A stretch of 29,525 bases of DNA from a virus, in IMG/VR virus record IMGVR_UViG_3300008450_011209, positions 1 to 29,525 of that record. One strand, given 5' to 3'. The position numbers were made by a program, and so were the translations under genes. The notes beneath the pieces are model-generated. The model made no database searches, was not told the DNA's origin, and worked only from the letters and a program-made list of their open reading frames with translations. How positions within the stretch are numbered: position 1 is the stretch's first letter; every line of letters starts with the position of its first letter. This document shows positions 1 to 6,172 of this stretch, piece after piece.

Positions 1-156
1 TTCCTCAGCAGAGAGCCAAAGGTCGAAATCCTCAAACTCAGTTACCATTTTGACAGCCGACTGGTGGTCGAAACCAAGAACCTTGGTCATGTCGTCAATG
101 ATCTCTTCGTTGATCGTCTGATTGATGCTGTTGATGATTGTCTTTAAAGTGTTCAT
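1..156 (-). CDS. Hypothetical protein, 5' part only
   Basis: An open leftward frame begins with ATG at 156-154 and runs without a stop to the window edge (52 codons visible). The visible protein is acidic and probably helical, and I recognise no family. About 33 of its 52 third codon positions are G or C, unlike the A/T-ending codons that dominate the rightward genes next to it. This could mean high expression or a different origin. A sigma70-like promoter faces this gene, and its -10 box ends 7 nt before the ATG, so the mRNA may be leaderless. No ribosome binding site is visible in that 7-nt gap. Confidence 0.65.
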   Translation of the reverse strand, partial: MNTLKTIINSINQTINEEIIDDMTKVLGFDHQSAVKMVTEFEDFDLWLSAEE

Positions 157-163
157 GGTGAAC

Positions 164-192
164 AGTGTACTCTCTTTCTTTTGGATTTGCAA
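164..192 (-). promoter_or_regulatory. Sigma70-like promoter for the leftward gene, possibly leaderless
   Basis: On the minus strand a TTGCAA -35 (187-192) is followed after 17 nt by a TACACT -10 (164-169). Seven nt separate the -10 from the ATG at 156, so transcription would start at or within 1 nt of the start codon. Leaderless mRNAs are common in Actinobacteria. The layout is seen directly; activity is inferred. Confidence 0.5.
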
Positions 193-198
193 CCTATT

Positions 199-227
199 TT
201 GATTTTTTTACCAAGATAGTGTATACT
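199..227 (+). promoter_or_regulatory. Sigma70-like promoter of the early operon
   Basis: TTGATT (199-204), a 17-nt spacer and TATACT (222-227) form a near-consensus promoter. It sits about 37 nt upstream of the endonuclease start at 265 and diverges from the leftward promoter at 164-192. No similarly good -35/-10 pair is visible further down this strand until after 4134, so it is the likely driver of the genes from 265 to 4134. Confidence 0.55.
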
Positions 228-264
228 TTATGTATGAATTATCTTGATGCATAAAGGATACACA

Positions 265-831
265 ATGACCATACAGATTGTCAACCCAGAAGAGTTTTTT
301 TTGGAGAAATCTTCTTTTAAAAAACATCCCAATTTGAAAAACATCAGGAACAAATCTATTGATTCTGAGATAATTGAAAACGACGCTGTAATTTCCAGGA
401 AAAAAGGAAACGCGTATCAGTATACCAAAACTGGATACAGAAAAGATATAGACATGAATGTCCGTTCTAGCTGGGAAGCAAATTTTGTTAGAGTATTAAG
501 AATCTATAAAATTGATTTTCAATTTGAACCTACTGTTTTTTCTTTCCCAATTAAGAGGGGAACCAAAGGATATACTCCAGACTTTCTTTTAAATAGAAAT
601 AACGATTGGGTAGAAATAAAAGGATACCTAGATGATAAGAGTAAGATAAAATTAAAAAGGTTTAAGAGATATTATCCAGATGAATTTGAAAACTTTACCT
701 GCGTCATAAGTAAGTATTCAAACGACGCAAAGAACTTTATGAAAGATTTAGAAGTACCAAATATTATTTTTTACGAAGATTTTAGAGATTATTACAGCGA
801 ATATATAGTTTGCTGGGAAGGAAAAAAATGA
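265..831 (+). CDS. PD-(D/E)XK endonuclease (phage endonuclease I/TnsA-like)
   Basis: A 188-aa protein with a recognisable PD-(D/E)XK nuclease core. An upstream Glu sits in SSWEANFVR (E71), a catalytic Asp in YTPDF (D106), and the E-x-K pair in WVEIKGY (E117, K119). A basic segment rich in Lys and Arg follows. This arrangement is known from small phage endonucleases related to T7 endonuclease I and TnsA N-domains, which cut branched or host DNA; the exact substrate cannot be read here. The start at 265 is preferred because AAAGGA lies 6-7 nt upstream. In-frame TTG (244) and ATG (247) codons upstream lack a site. The gene overlaps the next by ATGA and heads the early operon. Confidence 0.75.
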   Translation: MTIQIVNPEEFFLEKSSFKKHPNLKNIRNKSIDSEIIENDAVISRKKGNAYQYTKTGYRKDIDMNVRSSWEANFVRVLRIYKIDFQFEPTVFSFPIKRGTKGYTPDFLLNRNNDWVEIKGYLDDKSKIKLKRFKRYYPDEFENFTCVISKYSNDAKNFMKDLEVPNIIFYEDFRDYYSEYIVCWEGKK

Positions 832-1694
832 CAAGTTATAAAGAACAATATTATTCTTTAGCAGAAGACGAGATGCAAAAACTAATAGCAGATAGCAAAA
901 GGGGTTCGCAAAAAGCTCAAGCAGAACTGCTACAAGTCTTTAGTAACTTTTTAACGAAATATATTTCGTTACTGTATCACTGTAAGTTTAATTTAAATGA
1001 TTATGACATTAGAAGGTTTATATCTTTATTCATAAAAGATCCTTCTACCCGATTCGCTTTGATGAAAAATAAAATAAAGGGCAATAATCTAAAAGTCGTA
1101 AATGAAACAATGCGGGGCATTCATTATATGACTAAAAGATATGGCGATGAAGAAGATATTCGGCAGACAGTTTACATGACGTTCTTCCAATGCCTAGGCA
1201 GGTACGAAAGAAAGGATTCAGCAAAGGGGCCGATACCGTTTAGTGGATTTTTATATAGTTACTTTTTTTATCTTCTAAAGAAAAATGTGGATACATTTTT
1301 AATTGATCAACTTGGCAGAAAGACTTTCCCACTCCTTGATGACGAAGCAACAAACGATGAAAGTGACGAAGATTATGTTGTTGGGTTTAAGGCTGATCCA
1401 ATAGAGTACAGCATGGAAAAACTAATGGCAACTGATAAAATAGATGAATTCTGGGTTTTGGGAGAGAAAGTAGAAGGACCATTTGATAAGCTATCCATAC
1501 AAGAAAGACAGCTTTTAAAGTGGAGATACATTGATGGAAAAAGATCTAGCCAAATATCTCAAATTGTCAATGAGCATCCAAATACCGTAAGAGAGCATTT
1601 GTCTAAAGTTAGAGAAAAAATTAAACAAACCCTTTTGGAAGACGAGTTCTCGTATGAAGAACTTTACTATCTGTTAAAAATGGAGACTAAATGA
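828..1694 (+). CDS. Phage sigma factor-like protein
   Basis: A 288-aa protein resembling small or ECF-type sigma factors. Residues about 109-160 look like region 2: an acidic EEDIRQTVYMTFFQ helix, then an aromatic segment ending near SYFFYLLKKNVDTFL. An acidic linker follows. Residues about 221-268 form a region-4-like helix-turn-helix with LSIQERQLLKWRYIDGKR and then NTVREHLSKVREKIKQ. T4-like phages use a sigma-like factor (gp55) for late transcription; a similar role is plausible here but unproven. The start at 828 follows GGAAGG at 815-820, and it overlaps the endonuclease stop by ATGA. A recurrent TTACTAT element upstream of later genes is a candidate target. Confidence 0.7.
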   Translation: MTSYKEQYYSLAEDEMQKLIADSKRGSQKAQAELLQVFSNFLTKYISLLYHCKFNLNDYDIRRFISLFIKDPSTRFALMKNKIKGNNLKVVNETMRGIHYMTKRYGDEEDIRQTVYMTFFQCLGRYERKDSAKGPIPFSGFLYSYFFYLLKKNVDTFLIDQLGRKTFPLLDDEATNDESDEDYVVGFKADPIEYSMEKLMATDKIDEFWVLGEKVEGPFDKLSIQERQLLKWRYIDGKRSSQISQIVNEHPNTVREHLSKVREKIKQTLLEDEFSYEELYYLLKMETK

Positions 1695-2209
1695 ATAGTT
1701 CAACTCTTGAAAAGCTTCAGGAAATGTTACAGCAGTTCCTTGGCCCTCAGCTAAAAGAAGTTATAGACGCCTACAATGACAACGATAATTCATACAAATA
1801 CTTTATCGAAATTCCGGAAACTGATGTCGTAGATTTAGGCATAGAAAAGATAGCTTCACTGGTCGCTAGAACGTCTAATGTTTACGGTAGAGCAGCTAGA
1901 TTTGCGGGAATAGCTAGAGCTCAGTACAAGATATTGGAAGGGAAATATAAGAAAGTTTACAAATCAAATCGTGTAGGAAAAAACGAAGCAGAGCGAGAGG
2001 CTGCAGCTATGGACGCTGCAGAGGATGAATACTTTGCTCTAGTAACATGTGAGGCAATTGTCAATCTGGCTGAAGCCATGGAATCCGCTGCAAGAATAGC
2101 ATCGGAGTCAGCTAGAAAGTTGATGGACAAAATACAGTCCATGCAAGTTGCCTCATTTAGAGAAGACAAAGGCTCTTTTATGGAGTCTGATTTTTTTAGC
2201 ACATACTAA
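1691..2209 (+). CDS. Hypothetical helical protein
   Basis: A 172-aa protein whose ATG overlaps the sigma-like gene stop (ATGA), so the two are translationally coupled. It looks almost entirely helical. Its middle (residues about 55-140) is rich in Ala, Arg and Glu, with stretches such as YGRAARFAGIARAQYK and NEAEREAAAMDAAEDE, consistent with a coiled-coil or helical bundle. No signal peptide, membrane segment or catalytic motif is visible. By position among DNA-metabolism genes it could be a recombination mediator or DNA-binding accessory protein, but that is only a guess from context. Confidence 0.6.
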   Translation: MNSSTLEKLQEMLQQFLGPQLKEVIDAYNDNDNSYKYFIEIPETDVVDLGIEKIASLVARTSNVYGRAARFAGIARAQYKILEGKYKKVYKSNRVGKNEAEREAAAMDAAEDEYFALVTCEAIVNLAEAMESAARIASESARKLMDKIQSMQVASFREDKGSFMESDFFSTY

Positions 2210-2219
2210 AGGATAATAT

Positions 2220-2444
2220 ATGTTTATAGGTTACTATAAGAGTGTTGCTTCTTCTAAGGAGTTTTACTCGTCCAAAAGAAGTGATTTAAATTTTCCAATT
2301 CAAGTTGAATATGAAGGCGATAGATATCTGTTAAATAAAACCATACAGGTATCTTCTGAATCTCAAGAAAAAAATATTATTAACACCGCCAAGAAATACG
2401 GAATTAAATATGACATTAGAATTGACTCAGGAGCAAACAGCTGA
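2220..2444 (+). CDS. Hypothetical protein
   Basis: A 74-aa protein beginning 10 nt after the previous stop, with AAAGGA (2209-2214) as the likely ribosome binding site. It looks like a small mixed alpha/beta protein with many Tyr, Ser and Lys residues, and I recognise no motif. Its 5' end contains GTTACTATAA (2230-2239), a coding match to the putative promoter element found upstream of later genes. The 3' end overlaps the next small gene by 35 nt. Confidence 0.5.
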   Translation: MFIGYYKSVASSKEFYSSKRSDLNFPIQVEYEGDRYLLNKTIQVSSESQEKNIINTAKKYGIKYDIRIDSGANS

Positions 2445-2565
2445 TTTAAAGTCAGAAATTGAAAACTTTTTGTTTGAAATATCTTCCCAAGACAGGGAAT
2501 TATATTCTAGACAAGAGGTAGAAAATATGCTCCTTGACATATATTCTTTGCTTAAAACAAACTGA
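2410..2565 (+). CDS. Hypothetical acidic small protein
   Basis: A 51-aa frame filling the otherwise empty space between the 2220 gene and RNase H. The protein is acidic and Leu/Glu-rich, and predicted helical by eye (DLKSEIENFLFEI, EVENMLLDIYSLL). Function unknown. It overlaps the upstream gene by 35 nt and ends 12 nt before the RNase H start. The consistent amphipathic pattern and the phage's dense packing support it, but no strong ribosome binding site is seen. Confidence 0.45.
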   Translation: MTLELTQEQTADLKSEIENFLFEISSQDRELYSRQEVENMLLDIYSLLKTN

Positions 2566-2577
2566 AAACGGTGTTAA

Positions 2578-3012
2578 ATGAACATAGAAGTTTTTTGTGA
2601 TGGCGCATCACGAGGCCAGGGCCAAAAAAAATTTGGAGAGGCAGCATGTGCTGTCGTGGTCTATAAAAATAGAAAAAAGATAGCACAGTTCGCTAGAGGA
2701 CTCGGCCCAAGAACTAACAATGAAGCAGAGTATGAGGCTGTAATAGCTGGCCTTCTGATATGCTCTATGGCTGATTTAGTGGACCCTATTATATATACTG
2801 ATTCCTCTACGGTTGCTAGCCAGATAAATGGTAAGGCTAAGTGCAGGAGTCGTTCATTAATTCCTCTGTTGATGACTATAGAGGAAATAAAAGATGAGTT
2901 TAACTTTCGTGTAGTTCAAGTAAAAAGATCTTTTGTCTGGGAGCCTGACGCACTAGCAAATACGTTTCTTGACGAATTAGAACTAAGAAAAGAACACATT
3001 TCCAAGATGTAA
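2578..3012 (+). CDS. Ribonuclease HI-like protein
   Basis: A 144-aa RNase H-fold protein, about the usual length for stand-alone RNase HI. The four acidic catalytic positions are visible: D8 in FCDGASRG, E51 in TNNEAEYEA, D75 in IYTDSS and D124 in WEPDALAN. These bind the metals used to hydrolyse the RNA strand of RNA-DNA hybrids, for example replication primers. It sits in the early operon next to a dNMP kinase and a nuclease, fitting DNA replication or nucleotide recycling. The gene ends at 3012, just upstream of a TGCTATAAT box. Confidence 0.8.
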   Translation: MNIEVFCDGASRGQGQKKFGEAACAVVVYKNRKKIAQFARGLGPRTNNEAEYEAVIAGLLICSMADLVDPIIYTDSSTVASQINGKAKCRSRSLIPLLMTIEEIKDEFNFRVVQVKRSFVWEPDALANTFLDELELRKEHISKM

Positions 3013-3013
3013 C

Positions 3014-3022
3014 TGCTATAAT
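3014..3022 (+). promoter_or_regulatory. Extended -10 promoter, possibly leaderless
   Basis: TGCTATAAT is an extended -10 element with a perfect TATAAT (3017-3022). Seven nt separate it from the ATG at 3030, the same spacing as for the leftward gene at 156. No -35 is visible. The kinase mRNA could therefore start at its AUG. The same nine bases recur at 3731-3739, inside the kinase gene and 75 nt before the 3814 gene. Confidence 0.4.
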
Positions 3023-3029
3023 AGATAGT

Positions 3030-3821
3030 ATGATTTTAGATAAAAAATATTACAAAGAATATCCTTTGATAATTGGTTTGGCTGGCAAAGCTGCTAGCGG
3101 TAAAACCTCTGTTGCTGAAAGCATAGTCCCTAAGGCGTCTGTTAATCCGGTAAGTAATTCCATAATATGGGATCACATATTCTTTACGCTACCACTCTAT
3201 GAGATTGCCTCTATTAAAAGAACCACATTAGGTCTTCGTCAAAAAGATCGTCAGCTATTTGCTATTCATCAAGTTTTGTTTGATTTATTTGGCGGTAGTG
3301 CCCTAGGTAATATACCGGACTATAGGCACTTTACTGATTTAGTTGAACAGATATACGCTCTGCCAATAGAGCAAGAGCCACTAAAGCCAAGAAGCTTCCT
3401 GCAAAAAGCAGGAGATCTATGCAGACTATATGATCCCGAATGCTTCGCTAAATGGGTAATCTACAAGGCATCGAAAATGCATAGAAGTATTATATCTGCC
3501 GATTCATACGAGGAAAATGAGCTTCCTGTTGGAATTATTATTTCCGACGTTCGTTTTGTAAATGAGGCTAGCAAGATATTAGGTCATCCAAATGGAATGG
3601 TGATCTACTTTGACGCTTCAGATGAAACTAGAAATGCTAGAATGATGAAGAGAGACGGCATGCTTATGACGGAAGCTCAATCTTCTCATGTATCGGAGCA
3701 AGAATGTGACTTGGTAAAAGGTCTAGCATCTGCTATAATAAATACAGACAACATGTCGATGGAAGATCAAGCTTCTCAGACAATACAAATAATAAACGGA
3801 TATATAAACGCGTATGCCTAA
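3030..3821 (+). CDS. Deoxynucleoside monophosphate kinase-like P-loop protein (T4 gp1-like)
   Basis: A 263-aa P-loop kinase. The Walker A loop is at residues 19-26 (GKAASGKT), preceded by a hydrophobic strand (LIIGLA). Further features typical of phage dNMP kinases are RSFLQKAGDLCR near residue 122, and the Walker-B-like strand IIISDVRFVNEA near residue 170. An Arg-rich lid-like segment (ETRNARMMKRDG) follows. Such enzymes phosphorylate dNMPs to dNDPs to feed phage DNA synthesis. It lies between RNase H and a small unknown gene, with which it overlaps by 8 nt. A TATAAT box 7 nt before the start suggests an additional internal promoter. Confidence 0.75.
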   Translation: MILDKKYYKEYPLIIGLAGKAASGKTSVAESIVPKASVNPVSNSIIWDHIFFTLPLYEIASIKRTTLGLRQKDRQLFAIHQVLFDLFGGSALGNIPDYRHFTDLVEQIYALPIEQEPLKPRSFLQKAGDLCRLYDPECFAKWVIYKASKMHRSIISADSYEENELPVGIIISDVRFVNEASKILGHPNGMVIYFDASDETRNARMMKRDGMLMTEAQSSHVSEQECDLVKGLASAIINTDNMSMEDQASQTIQIINGYINAYA

Positions 3822-4134
3822 AATAACCAAAACAGCAATGGAGCAATCTATAGATTCTCCCTTAGATCAGGTGGTGAACCTTTTGAGTAATGAAGTATCT
3901 TTAACAAGTTCTCCCATAGTAATATGTGGGGTAAATAGAAAAATCAATATTGGAAACTTTGAAAATATTGATGTCTATGCAGGAGTGACAATACCCTTGC
4001 ATGGAGTTTCATTTGAAGATAAAGAGGCGCTTACTTCGGCAATAGAGGAGGCTGTATCCTATGGTTTTTCTCTTGCGTCAAAAGAAACTGGTGAGCGCTA
4101 CATGCTGATAAAAGATTCCCAGCAGGGTAAATAA
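3814..4134 (+). CDS. Hypothetical protein, last gene of the early operon
   Basis: A 106-aa protein overlapping the kinase stop by 8 nt. After a polar N-terminus it shows alternating hydrophobic residues from about 33 (IVICGVNRKINIGNFENIDVY) and a C-terminal helix with many Glu and Ala residues. This suggests a small alpha/beta domain. I do not recognise the family, and no signal peptide or metal motif is seen. A promoter element starts 12 nt after its stop, so this is probably the last gene of the early operon. Confidence 0.6.
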   Translation: MPKITKTAMEQSIDSPLDQVVNLLSNEVSLTSSPIVICGVNRKINIGNFENIDVYAGVTIPLHGVSFEDKEALTSAIEEAVSYGFSLASKETGERYMLIKDSQQGK

Positions 4135-4145
4135 TAAGCAAGTTA

Positions 4146-4155
4146 ATTACTATAA
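4146..4155 (+). promoter_or_regulatory. Putative phage promoter element (ATTACTATAA)
   Basis: ATTACTATAA lies 27 nt upstream of the ATG at 4183, with AGAGGA as ribosome binding site between them. It shares the TTACTAT core with elements at 4503, 6173, 14378, 15810, 19012 and, on the minus strand, 18951. No -35 box is evident. Confidence 0.5.
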
Positions 4156-4182
4156 ATTCACCAATAGCAAGAAGAGGATAAA

Positions 4183-4452
4183 ATGATTAATTTAATTAAG
4201 AAGATTTTTGGTTTGAAAAAGACTAAAACGATTACTCCTGCTGTTAGCACACCAAAGCCTGTGTTAGCAGAAGTTAAGGCTGAGCCAAAACCTTCAGTGA
4301 AGCCAGTTTCGCCCGTAAAAGATGAAACCTGCATTGACAAGAAACCAACTGCCAAAAAGCCTGGCAGACCAAAGGGGCAAGGTTCTTCTTCTGCCAAGAA
4401 GCCAGCTGCTAAAAAAGCTCCTGCTGCACAAAAACAAAATAAAAATATCTAA
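4183..4452 (+). CDS. Lys/Pro/Ala-rich histone H1-like protein with AT-hook-like motif
   Basis: An 89-aa, strongly basic, low-complexity protein. Residues 1-14 carry a short amphipathic segment, then Lys, Pro, Ala and Val dominate. KKPGRPKGQ near residue 58 resembles an AT-hook (core GRP flanked by basic residues). The tail AKKPAAKKAPAA resembles the C-terminal arm of histone H1 and bacterial H1-like proteins. This suggests DNA binding or compaction, inferred from composition. AGAGGA sits at 4173-4178 ahead of the start. A strong terminator follows 22 nt after the stop, so the gene forms a short transcription unit. Confidence 0.65.
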   Translation: MINLIKKIFGLKKTKTITPAVSTPKPVLAEVKAEPKPSVKPVSPVKDETCIDKKPTAKKPGRPKGQGSSSAKKPAAKKAPAAQKQNKNI

Positions 4453-4474
4453 TATTAAACATTTTAATAGCAGT

Positions 4475-4526
4475 AAAGACTAGTTATATAGTGGCAGAAA
4501 TGTTACTATATAACTAGTCTTTTTTT
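4475..4526 (+). terminator. Strong intrinsic terminator with 18-bp perfect stem
   Basis: The arms 4475-4492 and 4505-4522 are perfectly complementary (18 bp), with a 12-nt loop and a run of Ts at the 3' side. The 3' arm begins with GTTACTATATAA, a match to the recurrent promoter element, so terminator and putative promoter share bases. Confidence 0.85.
4503..4512 (+). promoter_or_regulatory. Putative promoter element inside the terminator arm
   Basis: TTACTATATA with a preceding TG (4501-4502) overlaps the terminator's 3' arm and lies 33 nt before the ATG at 4546. If active, it would restart transcription within the hairpin that ends the previous unit. The match may instead be imposed by stem symmetry. 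Confidence 0.35.
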
Positions 4527-4545
4527 ATTAGTAAGGTGGTTAATT

Positions 4546-4692
4546 ATGGCCGATAAAGGTTGGGGTAATAAAACATCCTCAGAAAAAAATTATTATAAAC
4601 TACTCAAAGATTCTGTCATGAATGTTATTGATACCAAGAAAACTGGTGGTCAATATTCAAGTCATTGGACAAAAAACAATAATGGCAAGTAA
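4546..4692 (+). CDS. Hypothetical small basic protein
   Basis: A 48-aa frame with AAGG (4533-4536) upstream as a plausible ribosome binding site. The protein is polar and basic (SSEKNYYKLLKDSVMNVIDT, then a Lys/Asn-rich tail). Its 3' end overlaps the next gene by 11 nt in another frame. No known motif. It would be the first of a run of very small Lys-rich genes. Confidence 0.5.
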   Translation: MADKGWGNKTSSEKNYYKLLKDSVMNVIDTKKTGGQYSSHWTKNNNGK

Positions 4693-4855
4693 GAAGAAAG
4701 CAGCTTATCAAAAAAAGATTAAGTCTGTTATGGGAGAATTCGGTAGGGGCACCTTGCATTCAGGAAAAGGTGGTCCAGTAGTTAAATCCAAAAAGCAAGC
4801 AATAGCTATTGCAATATCGTCAGCTGATAGATTGAAGAAGAAGCGTAAAAAATAA
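4682..4855 (+). CDS. Small basic protein, DUF6496-like
   Basis: A 57-aa protein starting at the ATG at 4682 (MASKKKAAYQ); an upstream in-frame start at 4622 is less likely because it overlaps the 48-aa gene almost completely. The central pattern VMGEFGRGTLHSGKG followed by SKKQAIAIAISSADR resembles, from memory, small bacterial and phage proteins grouped as DUF6496. It ends in a Lys/Arg tail. Function unknown. The basic charge suggests nucleic-acid or virion association. The stop overlaps the next start (TAATG). Confidence 0.6.
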   Translation: MASKKKAAYQKKIKSVMGEFGRGTLHSGKGGPVVKSKKQAIAIAISSADRLKKKRKK

Positions 4856-4968
4856 TGGCTTTTAAGAAATCTATCTACATTAGTGGACCAAGAATGGGAA
4901 CAAATAATCAAAAAAGTAATGGTCCAGTTCTTTCTGCTAGGCCAAAGAAAAAAAGAAAAAAGAAATAA
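4855..4968 (+). CDS. Basic microprotein with poly-Lys tail
   Basis: A 37-aa frame beginning inside the previous stop (TAATG) and ending in a Lys/Arg run (PKKKRKKK). The middle is Gly/Asn/Ser-rich and apparently disordered. The tail looks like those of the neighbouring microproteins. Coupled translation with the gene before is likely. Function unknown; PKKKRK resembles a eukaryotic nuclear localisation signal, which here is probably just a basic patch. Confidence 0.5.
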   Translation: MAFKKSIYISGPRMGTNNQKSNGPVLSARPKKKRKKK

Positions 4969-4995
4969 CTTTATTTTATTGATTTAGGACTAGAT

Positions 4996-5235
4996 ATGGC
5001 TCAAATTAAAAAGAAAAAAGATAAGTTTCGAGTAGCAGTTCCTGGACAGGCTGGAGAATTTCCCCCTATAGCTAATGATCATGGCGAAAGATTTATACCC
5101 AAAAAGGGTAATAAAGAAAAAAATCACATGGAAACTAAAGATAAAAAGTATCGTTCCATAAAAAAAACCGTTGGCAGAACAATTTCTAAACCCTCTGGTA
5201 AAAAGTCAAATAGCTCTAAGCGAAGGAGTAGCTAA
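4996..5235 (+). CDS. Basic small protein
   Basis: A 79-aa Lys-rich protein. The N-terminal part carries QIKKKKDKFRVAVPGQAGEF. The rest is a low-complexity basic tail (GRTISKPSGKKSNSSKRRSS). AGGA at 4986-4989 may serve as ribosome binding site. The stop overlaps the next start (TAATG). Probably disordered and nucleic-acid-binding or virion-internal, judged from composition only. Confidence 0.55.
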   Translation: MAQIKKKKDKFRVAVPGQAGEFPPIANDHGERFIPKKGNKEKNHMETKDKKYRSIKKTVGRTISKPSGKKSNSSKRRSS

Positions 5236-5546
5236 TGCCAGCTAAAAAAGATTCACGATTAACTAAAGCTGGTGTTTCTGGTTTTAACAAACCAAAGCGT
5301 ACACCTAGTCATCCTACAAAATCTCACATTGTAGTAGCTAAGCAGGGGGATCAAATTAAGACAATACGTTTTGGTCAACAGGGTGTTAAAACAAATCAAA
5401 CTGTTGGTCAGAGAAAAGCTTTTGCCTCACGCCATGCAAAGAATATTTCCAAAGGCAAGATGTCGGCTGCATACTGGGCCAATAAAGTTAAATGGAGCCC
5501 CAGCAAAACTCAGTCACCCTCAAAGAAATGGGTTAAGGGATCTTGA
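5235..5546 (+). CDS. Basic phage protein with GVSGFNKPKRTPSHP motif
   Basis: A 103-aa basic protein. The N-terminal LTKAGVSGFNKPKRTPSHPT, the middle IRFGQQGVK and the C-terminal RHAKNISKGKMSAAYWANKVKW form a pattern I associate with a widespread small phage protein of unknown function, usually near structural or lysis genes. It has more ordered sequence (Trp, Phe, Tyr) than its neighbours. Translational coupling with the upstream gene is likely. The next gene starts 2 nt after its stop. Confidence 0.65.
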   Translation: MPAKKDSRLTKAGVSGFNKPKRTPSHPTKSHIVVAKQGDQIKTIRFGQQGVKTNQTVGQRKAFASRHAKNISKGKMSAAYWANKVKWSPSKTQSPSKKWVKGS

Positions 5547-5547
5547 C

Positions 5548-5811
5548 ATGGAAGCCATCATTGTTGCTGTCATCGCTGCTGTAGGCGGAATTCTTGCAGC
5601 TCTTGTTCAGAAGAGTAGAACTGAAAATAAAAATGATCACAATGTTGTTGCAACAATGCTGATAGATGTTAAGGATGAAATACTTAATTTACATCATAAG
5701 ATAGATCATGTTGACGAACAGGTGGACAAGGTAGATGATCAAATGCATGATCATATGATGTGGCATTATAAGAAATCAAGCGAAAACAAAAGCAAAGTAA
5801 AGGGGGTGTAA
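5548..5811 (+). CDS. Small membrane protein with coiled coil, holin-like candidate
   Basis: An 87-aa protein starting at the ATG at 5548; a longer in-frame start at 5371 would lie inside the upstream gene. Residues 3-21 (AIIVAVIAAVGGILAALVQ) form one membrane helix. A polar, probable coiled-coil region follows, with heptad-like VKDEILNLHHKIDHVDEQVDKVDDQ, then a His/Met-rich end and a basic tail. Single-TM proteins of this kind near endolysins are often holins or accessory lysis proteins. The endolysin is 2 kb downstream, so holin is a candidate role only. Confidence 0.55.
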   Translation: MEAIIVAVIAAVGGILAALVQKSRTENKNDHNVVATMLIDVKDEILNLHHKIDHVDEQVDKVDDQMHDHMMWHYKKSSENKSKVKGV

Positions 5812-5813
5812 TT

Positions 5814-5936
5814 ATGTCTGGTCATACTGGTATGGGTAAGAAAAAAATGGGTGGATCCAAGAAAATGGGCACTAAGAAGATGGGCGCCAAGAAAATGGGC
5901 GGTTCCAAGAAAATGGGTGGCAAGAAGATGTACTGA
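5814..5936 (+). CDS. KKMG-repeat microprotein
   Basis: A 40-aa protein made almost wholly of Lys, Met and Gly: SKKMG, TKKMG, AKKMG, SKKMG and GKKM in tandem after MSGHTGMGKKK, ending MY. The repeat period is five residues with alternating codons. GGGGG at 5802-5806 is the likely ribosome binding site. There is no hydrophobic core, so it should be disordered and strongly cationic. Met-Lys repeats might bind nucleic acid or metal, or serve as an internal virion peptide. None of this is known from the sequence alone. Confidence 0.6.
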   Translation: MSGHTGMGKKKMGGSKKMGTKKMGAKKMGGSKKMGGKKMY

Positions 5937-5976
5937 AATTAATTTTCAGTCTTAGTTTAAGATTAAGGTAATAATT

Positions 5977-6108
5977 ATGGCAATGAAGAAGAAAGCAAGT
6001 GCTGCAAAAGGATCAACTTCAAAAAAGATGGCTGGTCTTACTCCAGCTCAGAAGAAGCTTCCTCCATTTATTCAGTCAGCAATATTAAAAAAGAAAAAGA
6101 AAAAGTAA
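5977..6108 (+). CDS. Basic microprotein with LTPAQKKLPP motif
   Basis: A 43-aa protein: a Lys/Ala/Ser-rich start, a central motif LTPAQKKLPPFIQSAI, and a six-Lys tail. The central motif looks like one I have seen in small phage proteins of unknown role. AAGG at 5965-5968 is a possible ribosome binding site. A strong terminator follows 16 nt later, closing the unit. Confidence 0.6.
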   Translation: MAMKKKASAAKGSTSKKMAGLTPAQKKLPPFIQSAILKKKKKK

Positions 6109-6124
6109 TCTAATCATTTCAATT

Positions 6125-6167
6125 AAAGAGGGTTATGGTAAAAACGCCATAGCCTTCTTTTTTATTT
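6125..6167 (+). terminator. Intrinsic terminator after the basic-protein unit
   Basis: Arms 6125-6138 and 6147-6160 pair over 14 positions with two G-U wobbles around an 8-nt loop, followed by a run of six Ts. It separates the microprotein unit from the LPXTG gene. Confidence 0.8.
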
Positions 6168-6172
6168 GTATC

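Noticed and set aside
2230-2239. GTTACTATAA as a promoter
   Set aside because: It lies inside the coding start of the 2220 gene with no suitable gene start 20-45 nt downstream; treated as a background match.
3731-3739. TGCTATAAT inside the kinase gene as a promoter for the 3814 gene
   Set aside because: Good match, but intragenic, 75 nt from the ATG, and the two genes overlap; kept only as a remark.
4855-4968. Nuclear localisation signal (PKKKRK) implying a eukaryotic host
   Set aside because: Basic tails are shared by all neighbouring microproteins; LPTTG anchor, lipobox and ribosome sites show a bacterial host.
5932-5950. Inverted repeat ACTGAAA-ttaat-TTTCAGT after the KKMG gene
   Set aside because: Only a 7-bp stem and no T-run downstream; too weak to call a terminator.
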